A model generated the notes under the pieces. That model did not search any database, had not been told where the DNA came from, and saw nothing but the letters and a program-made list of their open reading frames with translations. The translations under genes were made by a program, and so were the position numbers. Of a stretch of 6,641 nucleotides of DNA, positions 1 through 5,343 are shown one piece after another (the first letter of the stretch is position 1; each line of letters opens with the position of its first letter). The DNA is from Hyphomicrobiales bacterium. GTDB taxonomy: Bacteria; Pseudomonadota; Alphaproteobacteria; Rhizobiales; Aestuariivirgaceae. Location of the stretch: NCBI GenBank assembly GCA_025356765.1, contig JANXRO010000189.1:1-6641 (forward strand). The letters are read 5' to 3'.

Positions 1-2925
1 TTGCGCCATTTTAATTTGCATCATGTCAGAGTTGACCAGATATTCCGTGGTCACACCAAAGCGGCCAGAAGCCACTTGTTTGATGGCAGAGCGCATCGAG
101 TCACCATTAGGCAGAGGCTTGAAGCGATCAGACTCTTCACCGCCTTCGCCCGTGTTGGATTTGCCGCCAATGCGGTTCATCGCGATGGCAAGTGTCGTGT
201 GCGCTTCGCGGCTGATCGAACCATAAGACATGGCACCTGTTGCAAAGCGCTTCACAATGTCTTTGGCGGGTTCAACATCCTCAATGGCGATGGGGTGCTT
301 ACCCATTTCCTCGGCAGACTTGATGCGGAACAGGCCACGAATGGTTTTCAACCGTTCGTTCTGCTCGTTGATGTGGCGGGCATATTCCTTGTATTTGTCG
401 AGCGAGTTACCACGCACGGCATGTTGCAGGGACGATACGGTTTCAGCCGTCCACACATGGGCTTCGCCGCGCATGCGCATGGCATAATCACCGCCCACAT
501 CAAGCGTTGTTGCAAGAACAGGGTTCAAGCCAAAAGCATCTTCATGGCGCTTGAAGGTTTCTTCAGCAATTTCAGCAAGGCCAACACCTTCAATTTGTGT
601 GGCAGTGCCCGTGAAATATTTCTTGATGAATTCAGTTGAAAGGCCAATGGCATCAAAAATCTGCGCGCCGCAATAAGATTGATAAGTGGAAATGCCCATC
701 TTGGACATGACTTTGAGGATGCCTTTATCAACGGCCTTGATATAGCGTTTAACGGCTTCATGGGCGCTGATTTTTTCATCGAGCATGGGCAACATGGCTT
801 CAAGTGTTTCAAAAGCCACATAGGGGTTAATCGCTTCTGCGCCATAGCCAGCCAGCGTGCAGAACTGGTGCACCTCGCGTGGTTCACCAGACTCAACAAC
901 AAGCCCTACAAGAGTACGAAGGCCTTTGCGGATTAAATGATGATGCGTGGCCGAGGTGGCCAACAAAGCCGGAATGGCCACACGTTCAGCTGAAATTGCC
1001 CGATCAGACAGAATGATGATGTTATACCCATCACCCACCGCGCGTTCAGCTTGGGCGCACACGCTATCAAGCGCTGCTTCCATAAACTCTGCGCCATTGG
1101 CCACGTCATAGGTAATATCAATGGTTGCCGTGCGGAATGGGTTATCGCGCACGCTGCCAATGTTGCGAATGCGTTCTAATTCTTCGTTGGTCAAAATCGG
1201 TTGGGCCACTTCCAAACGCATGTGCTTTGAAGTGCCGTTCAAATCCAGCAAGTTTGGCCGTGGGCCAATGAAGCTGACCAAGCTCATCACCAATTCTTCA
1301 CGGATGGGATCAATTGGCGGGTTGGTCACTTGCGCAAAGTTTTGCTTGAAATATGTATCAAGCATTTTGGAGCGATCAGACAAGGCCGAGATCGGCGCGT
1401 CATTGCCCATGGAGCCAATGGCCTCTTGGCCTGTTGATGCCATAGGAGACATGAGCACAGCCAAATCTTCTTTCGTATAACCAAAAGCTTGTTGTCGATC
1501 GAGCAGGGGAACAGCAATTTTTGGTCGCGCGGTTTTTGCCTTTGGCATATCGCGCAACACAACCTGGGTGCGCTTCAGCCAATCTTTATAAGGATGCGCA
1601 TTGGACAATTCTTTTTTCAGATCTTCATCGGAAATGATTTTTTTCTTTTCCAAATCAATCAGCAACATTTTGCCGGGTTGTAAGCGCCACTTGTGGGTTA
1701 TTTTAGATTCGTCAAAAGGTAGCACGCCCATTTCAGACGCAAGAAGCACATGGCCATCGTCAGTGATCAAATAGCGTGAGGGCCTAAGGCCGTTGCGATC
1801 CAACGTGGCACCAATCACTTTGCCATCAGTGAACACCATGGCGGCGGGGCCATCCCATGGTTCCATCATGGCGGCGTGGTGTTCATAAAATGCACGGCGG
1901 TCTTCATCCATCAGCGGGTTTCCGGCCCATGCTTCAGGGATCATCATCATCATGGCATGGGGCAGGGAATAGCCGCCCATGGTGAGAAGTTCCAAGGCGT
2001 TATCAAAAATGGCTGTGTCTGATTGGCCTTCATAAGAGATGGGCCAAAGCTTGGCCAAATCCTCGCCCAATACATCAGACTTCATGTTGGCTTGGCGTGC
2101 GGCCATCCAATTGAAGTTGCCGCGCACGGTGTTAATTTCGCCATTGTGGCACACAAAGCGATAAGGGTGGGCCAAAGGCCAAGATGGGAAGGTGTTGGTG
2201 GAGAACCGTTGATGCACCAGAGCGAAAGCTGATTGAACCCGCGTGTCTTTCAAATCGACATAATAGTTTGCCACATCGGTGCCCAGCACCAAGCCTTTAT
2301 AAACAACTGTGCGGCAGGAAACGGAAACGGGATAATATGTGCGCGCCTTGGTGCCCAAAATATCAATGATGCGATTTGAAGCCACTTTGCGACAGACAAA
2401 AAGCTTGCGTTCAAAATGGGCTTCATCACGAATGGTTGGGCCTTTGCCAATAAACACTTGGCGGTGAATAGGCTCTGTGCCTTTGACTGAATAACCGAGC
2501 ACGGTTGAATCCACGGGCACATCGCGCCAGCCCAACACTTTCAAGCCCTCATCACGCGCGGTTTCCCACCAGATGCGTTCAATGTCTTGGCGCTGAATGG
2601 CTTCGCGCGGCATGAACAAAAAGCCCACGCCATAATGGCCTTGGGCAGGCAGTTCAAATCCTGCACGTTTTGCTTCGGCCACAAAAAACTCATGCGGAAT
2701 TTGGATCAGAATACCAGCGCCATCGCCGGCCTTCGGGTCTGCACCCACAGCGCCGCGATGTTCAAGATTGTGCAGAATGTCCAAGCCCTTGGTTACAACT
2801 TCATGGCTTTTGATATTCTTGATATTGGCATAAAGACCAATGCCACAGGCATCATGCTCGTTCTTCGGATCATACAGGCCATGGGCGGGCTTCATGCCTT
2901 CGGGCAGAAACTGATATGCGGTCAT
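1..2925 (-). CDS. gltB: Glutamate synthase (GOGAT) large/alpha subunit, 5' portion (C-terminus off the left edge)
   Basis: Cytoplasmic enzyme that, with the small subunit GltD, converts L-glutamine plus 2-oxoglutarate and NADPH into two L-glutamate; it works with glutamine synthetase in ammonium assimilation. I translated all 975 codons from ATG 2925-2923 to the window edge and found no stop or frameshift. The start is fixed by AGGAG at 2938-2934, 8 nt upstream. A 26-residue propeptide precedes Cys27 in HDACGIGLYANI, the expected N-terminal nucleophile of the class II glutamine amidotransferase domain (about 27-430). Other amidotransferase motifs are HQRFSTNTFPSWPLAHP (238-254), HNGEINT (260-266) and GQSDT (300-304). 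The central domain (about 470-780) includes GSMGNDAPISAL (504-515). The FMN/2-oxoglutarate synthase domain begins near 820 and shows GAMSYGSISREAH (897-909) and RIGGKSNTGEGGEE (918-931). The family is usually about 1500 residues, so the rest of the FMN domain, the 3Fe-4S cysteines and the C-terminal beta-helix lie outside. It is divergent from the arsR-type gene. Confidence 0.98.
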   Translation of the reverse strand, partial: MTAYQFLPEGMKPAHGLYDPKNEHDACGIGLYANIKNIKSHEVVTKGLDILHNLEHRGAVGADPKAGDGAGILIQIPHEFFVAEAKRAGFELPAQGHYGVGFLFMPREAIQRQDIERIWWETARDEGLKVLGWRDVPVDSTVLGYSVKGTEPIHRQVFIGKGPTIRDEAHFERKLFVCRKVASNRIIDILGTKARTYYPVSVSCRTVVYKGLVLGTDVANYYVDLKDTRVQSAFALVHQRFSTNTFPSWPLAHPYRFVCHNGEINTVRGNFNWMAARQANMKSDVLGEDLAKLWPISYEGQSDTAIFDNALELLTMGGYSLPHAMMMMIPEAWAGNPLMDEDRRAFYEHHAAMMEPWDGPAAMVFTDGKVIGATLDRNGLRPSRYLITDDGHVLLASEMGVLPFDESKITHKWRLQPGKMLLIDLEKKKIISDEDLKKELSNAHPYKDWLKRTQVVLRDMPKAKTARPKIAVPLLDRQQAFGYTKEDLAVLMSPMASTGQEAIGSMGNDAPISALSDRSKMLDTYFKQNFAQVTNPPIDPIREELVMSLVSFIGPRPNLLDLNGTSKHMRLEVAQPILTNEELERIRNIGSVRDNPFRTATIDITYDVANGAEFMEAALDSVCAQAERAVGDGYNIIILSDRAISAERVAIPALLATSATHHHLIRKGLRTLVGLVVESGEPREVHQFCTLAGYGAEAINPYVAFETLEAMLPMLDEKISAHEAVKRYIKAVDKGILKVMSKMGISTYQSYCGAQIFDAIGLSTEFIKKYFTGTATQIEGVGLAEIAEETFKRHEDAFGLNPVLATTLDVGGDYAMRMRGEAHVWTAETVSSLQHAVRGNSLDKYKEYARHINEQNERLKTIRGLFRIKSAEEMGKHPIAIEDVEPAKDIVKRFATGAMSYGSISREAHTTLAIAMNRIGGKSNTGEGGEESDRFKPLPNGDSMRSAIKQVASGRFGVTTEYLVNSDMMQIKMAQ

Positions 2926-2939
2926 GTGTGTAACTCCTG

Positions 2940-2964
2940 AAAAAAAGGACAGTTATGCTGTCCT
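2940..2964 (-). promoter_or_regulatory. Terminator-like hairpin in the gltB leader (candidate attenuator)
   Basis: Read in the gltB direction, AGGACAG-CATAA-CTGTCCT (2964 to 2946) forms a perfect 7-bp stem with a 5-nt loop. It runs directly into a run of seven T (2946-2940, the first in the stem) and then the gltB Shine-Dalgarno AGGAG (2938-2934). A hairpin followed by a U-tract is the layout of an intrinsic terminator, here lying just upstream of the ribosome binding site of the gene it precedes. It could act as a transcriptional attenuator or could affect access to the ribosome binding site. The stem is short with four G-C pairs, so strength is moderate. I see no competing anti-terminator helix or leader peptide. 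The structure is seen directly; the regulatory role is inferred. Confidence 0.5.
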
Positions 2965-3023
2965 AGTCTTTGGCAAAAGAATGCCTCAGAAGCAAGTAAA
3001 GAATCATTTTCGGTACGAAAACG

Positions 3024-3047
3024 AAATATTATTGCGCAATATTATTT
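3024..3047. promoter_or_regulatory. 24-bp near-palindrome centred on ATTGCGCAAT, candidate operator between gltB and the arsR-type gene
   Basis: The core ATTGCGCAAT (3031-3040) is a perfect 10-bp palindrome. The symmetry continues outward to 3024 and 3047, with AAATATT on the left and AATATTATTT on the right, broken only by one non-pairing position (3029 against 3042). The same stretch also contains a 9-bp direct repeat AATATTATT at 3025-3033 and 3038-3046, a 13-bp period. Such AT-flanked symmetric elements are typical of dimeric regulator sites. E. coli gltBD is controlled by Lrp, so an Lrp/AsnC-type regulator is one possibility, but I cannot assign the factor. It could serve either flanking gene. 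Confidence 0.4.
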
Positions 3048-3057
3048 TAAATTGCCC

Positions 3058-3092
3058 TTGACTCTTACGTTAGTTTTGGCTAACTGTTAGTT
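3058..3092 (+). promoter_or_regulatory. Candidate promoter and autoregulatory operator of the arsR-type gene
   Basis: TTGACT (3058-3063) matches the sigma-70 -35 consensus at five of six positions. A weak -10, TAACTG, lies 17 bp downstream at 3081-3086. Between and over these sits a repeat of one half-site: GTTAG (3069-3073), CTAAC (3080-3084) and GTTAG (3086-3090). These give inverted repeats with 6-nt and 1-nt spacers. The array covers the putative -10 and ends two bases before the ATG at 3093, where a bound ArsR-family dimer would block transcription, the usual autorepression of this family. No Shine-Dalgarno sequence is present, and the predicted transcription start falls at about 3092-3094, so the message may be leaderless. 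The -10 match is poor, so the exact promoter is uncertain. Confidence 0.45.
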
Positions 3093-3425
3093 ATGACTTA
3101 CCGATCAAACGCAATTCGTGCTTTTTCGGCCTTGGGTGATCCAACACGGCGGGCAATTTTTGAAAGCCTGTCACAAAGGCCTTCTGCTGTCGGAGATCTT
3201 GCCTTGCAATTTCCCGTTACGCGATCGGCAGTTTCACAACATTTGAAAGTTTTGAAGGAGGCTGAATTGGTGACTGAAACATCGCAAGGAACCAAGCGCA
3301 TTTATAAGCTTGATCCGCGCGGGCTTGGCGCCATGCGCGAATGGCTGGATAGCCATTGGGCACGCACGCTGGATGCCTTCAAGGAATTTGTCGACAATCA
3401 ACCAAACGAGGAAATCAAGAAATGA
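3093..3425 (+). CDS. ArsR-family winged-helix transcriptional repressor, cysteine-free
   Basis: A 110-residue DNA-binding protein of the ArsR/SmtB type. The N-terminal helix reads FSALGDPTRRAIFESL (11-26), a hallmark of the family. The helix-turn-helix spans about 33-58 with recognition helix TRSAVSQHLKVLKEAELV (43-60), followed by a beta-wing around 61-72 ending in KRIYKLD, then a C-terminal dimerisation helix (EWLDSHWARTLDAFKEFV). Length is normal for the family. It contains no cysteine at all, so it lacks the ELCVCDL-type arsenic site and other cysteine metal sites. It belongs with the ArsR proteins paired with START-fold proteins rather than thiol-based metal sensors. No ribosome binding site precedes ATG 3093, but the conserved RAFSALGDPTRR segment begins at residue 9, so no later start fits. 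The stop overlaps the next gene's start (ATGA), indicating co-transcription and probable translational coupling. Confidence 0.92.
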   Translation: MTYRSNAIRAFSALGDPTRRAIFESLSQRPSAVGDLALQFPVTRSAVSQHLKVLKEAELVTETSQGTKRIYKLDPRGLGAMREWLDSHWARTLDAFKEFVDNQPNEEIKK

Positions 3426-3883
3426 CTATTCATCCTGTTAAAAAATCCATCACCGTCAGCGCATCGCCAGAACAGGCGTTTGAACTTTTCACCCAGCATA
3501 CGGCGAAGTGGTGGAAGGAGGGGCAATCATCTGGCAATCCATGGTTCCGTGATTTTCGGATGGAGCCGCATGCGGGTGGCAAATGGACGGAAGTGAAAGC
3601 CGATGGCAAAATTATTCAATGGGGCAAAGTGTTGGAATGGCAACCCGGCAAACGCCTGTTGTTGGCGTGGCAATTGAATTCAAGCTTTGCCTATGACCCA
3701 GACTTTATCACTGAAGTTGATATCAGTTTTGTTGCTGCCGACCATGGCCAAACACAAGTTACGCTCGAACATCGCAATCTTGAACGCTTCGGTGAGGCAG
3801 CGGCATCATTCGAAGCCGAGTTGGATAAAGGCTGGCTGCGCCATCTCACTTCATTTGCAGATTATGTGAAGGTTCAAAAATAA
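3422..3883 (+). CDS. SRPBCC (START-fold) protein of the AHSA1 type
   Basis: A 153-residue cytoplasmic protein of the Activator of Hsp90 ATPase homologue 1-like family, whose helix-grip fold has a deep hydrophobic cavity for small ligands. Family features are seen in order: KSITVSASPEQAFELFTQH (8-26), TAKWW (27-31), HAGGKWTEVKADGK (50-63), WGKVLEWQPGKRLLLAW (67-83), the strand FITEVDISFV (95-104), TQVTLEHRNLERFG (111-124) and the C-terminal helix GWLRHLTSFADYV (137-149). Length is typical. The chosen ATG overlaps the upstream stop as ATGA and has GAGGA at 3408-3412, 9 nt upstream; an in-frame extension to 3356 would run through the arsR-type gene. No signal peptide or membrane segment is visible. 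ArsR/AHSA1 gene pairs are recurrent in bacteria, but the ligand or reaction is unknown, so I give no specific function. Expression is probably set by the upstream repressor. Confidence 0.9.
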   Translation: MTIHPVKKSITVSASPEQAFELFTQHTAKWWKEGQSSGNPWFRDFRMEPHAGGKWTEVKADGKIIQWGKVLEWQPGKRLLLAWQLNSSFAYDPDFITEVDISFVAADHGQTQVTLEHRNLERFGEAAASFEAELDKGWLRHLTSFADYVKVQK

Positions 3884-3905
3884 AAAGTTTTGCCGCAATA
3901 AAAAC

Positions 3906-3934
3906 GCGTCACCCCAACGGTGTTGGAGTGACGC
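3906..3934. terminator. Bidirectional intrinsic terminator between convergent genes
   Basis: GCGTCAC (3906-3912) pairs with GTGACGC (3928-3934). After one mismatch (3913/3927), CCAAC (3914-3918) pairs with GTTGG (3922-3926), leaving a 3-nt loop. On the minus strand the hairpin is followed by five T (complement of 3904-3900), so it is a good terminator for the CHRD gene, whose stop lies 14 nt before the stem. On the plus strand the downstream sequence is only moderately T-rich, but the hairpin lies 22 nt past the stop of the SRPBCC gene and probably serves it too. Confidence 0.85.
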
Positions 3935-3947
3935 TTCGATAAGTTCT

Positions 3948-4364
3948 TTACTTCACCACTTGGCCGCGAATTTCCCCGTTGGGGAATTTTGCGGTGTGAA
4001 TATTCAGATAGACTTTGCCAGCATTCAAGTCGGCCAGTTGTGCATCGGTAATTGGTGCTGTGCCTGCATCAATCATTTTTGAGATGTCAATTTCTGGTGC
4101 TGCGTTTGCTCCTACGTTAGCAGGGCCATGAAAATGGGCGGCAGTTGCTGGGCCTGAAAGGTCAGCATCTTTAATTGTCCACGCGATGGTTTTTGCATCT
4201 GTGTCCACTGTTACATCGGCTGTGCCCGTGGCTTTTGTATCCACCGCAGGTGATTGGCTTGCGCCATCCAAAGTTGCTTTAAATTTCAACACCTCGGCAA
4301 AGGCCGAGCCGGATAACAGCAAACCTGTGGCGAGCGTTGCAAGCATAATGTGAGATTTTGTCAT
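3948..4364 (-). CDS. Secreted CHRD-domain protein
   Basis: A 138-residue exported protein. Residues 1-23 form a Sec signal peptide: basic start MTKSH, hydrophobic core IMLATLATGLLLSG and an AFA cleavage site before Glu24. The mature part is a single CHRD domain (first described in chordin), with the N-terminal strand FKATLDGASQSPAVDT (28-43), AAHFHGPA (75-82) and the terminal motif LNIHTAKFPNGEIRGQVV (120-137). Those His77, His79 and His123 positions are the usual conserved ones. There is no cysteine, lipobox or anchor, so it is probably periplasmic or secreted. Function of bacterial CHRD proteins is not established. The start is supported by AGAGG about 10 nt upstream; the frame stays open upstream to 4610, but that extension would overlap the SDR gene and bury the signal peptide. 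A candidate EcfG promoter lies about 38 nt upstream. Confidence 0.9.
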   Translation of the reverse strand: MTKSHIMLATLATGLLLSGSAFAEVLKFKATLDGASQSPAVDTKATGTADVTVDTDAKTIAWTIKDADLSGPATAAHFHGPANVGANAAPEIDISKMIDAGTAPITDAQLADLNAGKVYLNIHTAKFPNGEIRGQVVK

Positions 4365-4401
4365 GGGGGAAGTTCCTCTTGTTTGTGCCGTCCGCTTATT
4401 A

Positions 4402-4426
4402 AACGGTTCAACCCGTCTAAAGTTCA
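4402..4426 (-). promoter_or_regulatory. EcfG-like (general stress sigma factor) promoter for the CHRD gene
   Basis: On the minus strand TGAAC (4426-4422) and CGTT (4405-4402) are separated by exactly 16 nt. The alphaproteobacterial EcfG consensus is GGAAC-N16/17-CGTT, so eight of nine fixed positions match; the only deviation is the first base of the -35. Transcription would start near 4395, giving a leader of about 30 nt that contains the ribosome binding site AGAGG. Position, spacing and orientation all fit the CHRD gene. Short motifs can arise by chance, so it remains a prediction. Confidence 0.45.
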
Positions 4427-4432
4427 TGGTGC

Positions 4433-4462
4433 TGTGACACTTTGCCAATTTTGTGACAATTT
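4433..4462. repeat. Direct repeat TGTGACA(C/A)TTT, two copies with 19-bp period
   Basis: Copies at 4433-4443 and 4452-4462 match at 10 of 11 bases and are offset by 19 bp, about two helical turns, so a regulator could contact both on one face of the DNA. They lie between the CHRD and SDR genes, just upstream of the EcfG-like element as seen from the CHRD gene. The second copy overlaps a weak possible SDR promoter (TTGTGA 4451-4456, 17-bp spacer, TACCTT 4474-4479). TGTGA also resembles a CRP half-site, but no opposing TCACA is properly spaced. Confidence 0.35.
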
Positions 4463-4532
4463 CTGGGCCGCAGTACCTTATCAAAACACATTGGGCCCCC
4501 CATATAGCAACCTCACGCAACAGAGGTTCTTT

Positions 4533-5285
4533 ATGAAAATTAATATTATTACGGGCGGCAGCCGTGGCCTTGGCCGTTCTATGGCACTTCATTTGGCAGA
4601 CAAGGGCCAAGACTCAATTATTACATATCACGCCAATAAATCTGCTGCGGATGATGTTGTCAAAGCCATTTTGGCAAAGGGCCGCAAAGCTGTGGCCTTG
4701 CAGCTCGATGTTTCAAAATCAGCCACGTTCAGCGCCTTCGCCGCTGAGGTGAAAAAAGTTTTAAGCGCACATTGGCAGCGCGAAACATTTGATCATCTTG
4801 TCAACAATGCGGGCACGGGCGCATCGCAAACAGTTGAGCAAACCAGTGAAGACGTATTTGACGAAATGTTGAATGAACATGTCAAAGGTCCATATTTCTT
4901 AACGCAAAAGCTTCTTCCCATGATGGCCGATGGTGGCCGCATCATCAACGTGTCTTCAGGCTTGGCGCGGTTTTCGTTTCCGTCTCGTGCACCCTATGCC
5001 ATTATGAAAGGCGCTATCGAGGTGTTCACCCGCTATTTGGCCAAGGAGCTTGGTGCGCGCGGTATTACCGCCAACACCATTGCACCCGGTGCCATTGCCA
5101 CAGACTTTGGCGGCGGCAACACCCGCGACAATCCACAGATGAGAACCATGTTGTCTGGCCAAACGGCTTTGGGCCGCGTGGGCGAGGCTGATGATATCGG
5201 CGCGCTGACGGCGGCAATGTTGAGCGATGATTTCCGTTGGGTAAATGGCCAACGCATCGAAGCTTCTGGCGGGTTCATGCTTTAA
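4533..5285 (+). CDS. Short-chain dehydrogenase/reductase (SDR), classical FabG-like
   Basis: A complete 250-residue, probably cytoplasmic NAD(P)(H)-dependent oxidoreductase of the classical SDR family. Residues seen: the nucleotide-binding TGGSRGLG (7-14), the acidic end of a strand in LDV (58-60), NNAG (91-94), structural Asn114 in LNEHVKG, catalytic Ser142 in NVSSG, Tyr155 and Lys159 in YAIMK, and the PGAIATDF segment (185-192). It ends with the usual VNGQRIEASGGFML, where family members carry a GQ...DGG motif. Arg11 in the glycine motif, and no Asp at the end of the second strand, suggest NADPH, by inference. Substrate cannot be told; 3-oxoacyl reduction is only one of many possibilities, so I withhold a gene symbol. 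ATG 4533 is supported by AGAGG at 4522-4526, 6 nt upstream, and it begins directly with the first beta strand; the in-frame extension to 4350 would overlap the CHRD gene. Confidence 0.95.
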   Translation: MKINIITGGSRGLGRSMALHLADKGQDSIITYHANKSAADDVVKAILAKGRKAVALQLDVSKSATFSAFAAEVKKVLSAHWQRETFDHLVNNAGTGASQTVEQTSEDVFDEMLNEHVKGPYFLTQKLLPMMADGGRIINVSSGLARFSFPSRAPYAIMKGAIEVFTRYLAKELGARGITANTIAPGAIATDFGGGNTRDNPQMRTMLSGQTALGRVGEADDIGALTAAMLSDDFRWVNGQRIEASGGFML

Positions 5286-5304
5286 CTTTAACGTAGTATC
5301 AAAT

Positions 5305-5343
5305 GCGCCCTATTCAGCTTTGCTGATAAGGGCGCTTTTTTTT
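5305..5343 (+). terminator. Intrinsic terminator of the SDR gene, overlapping the end of the convergent acyltransferase gene
   Basis: GCGCCCT (5305-5311) pairs with AGGGCGC (5329-5335). A 2x2 internal mismatch follows, then TCAGC (5314-5318) pairs with GCTGA (5322-5326) around a TTT loop. Eight T (5336-5343) follow on the plus strand. The stem begins 20 nt after the SDR stop. The stop codon and last eight sense codons of the minus-strand acyltransferase lie within the hairpin, and the T-run encodes its Lys-Lys. In the minus direction no T-run follows the stem, so this is chiefly a plus-strand terminator. Confidence 0.9.

Noticed and set aside
1..639. Long plus-strand open frame (212 codons) opposite gltB
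   Set aside because: It is in exact antisense codon register with gltB. Sense genes that avoid TTA, CTA and TCA codons leave such frames open. Its translation has no recognisable domain, while the gltB strand has clear family motifs.
1121..1480. Plus-strand open frame inside gltB (119 codons), and a similar one at 2587-2940
   Set aside because: Both lie wholly or almost wholly antisense to conserved gltB sequence, have no convincing ribosome binding site and no protein-family features.
1933..1970. CAT repeat in gltB giving four consecutive methionines
   Set aside because: A run of Met in the LPHAMMM...IPEAW segment is usual in glutamate synthases, so this is not a microsatellite of interest.
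2972..2986. Sigma-54-like element upstream of gltB (AGGCAT...TTGCC on the minus strand)
   Set aside because: Attractive for a nitrogen gene, but the GG and GC dinucleotides are separated by 9 rather than the required 10 bases, and the -24 half matches poorly.
3356..3421. N-terminal extension of the SRPBCC protein to 175 residues
   Set aside because: It lies inside the arsR-type gene. The ATGA overlap with a GAGGA ribosome binding site gives the normal family length.
4350..4532. N-terminal extension of the SDR to 311 residues
   Set aside because: It would run through the CHRD start and the shared control region. ATG 4533 has AGAGG at good spacing and begins at the expected first beta strand.
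4365..4610. N-terminal extension of the CHRD protein to 220 residues
   Set aside because: It would overlap the SDR gene and bury the signal peptide. The ATG at 4364 has its own ribosome binding site and starts a clear Sec signal.
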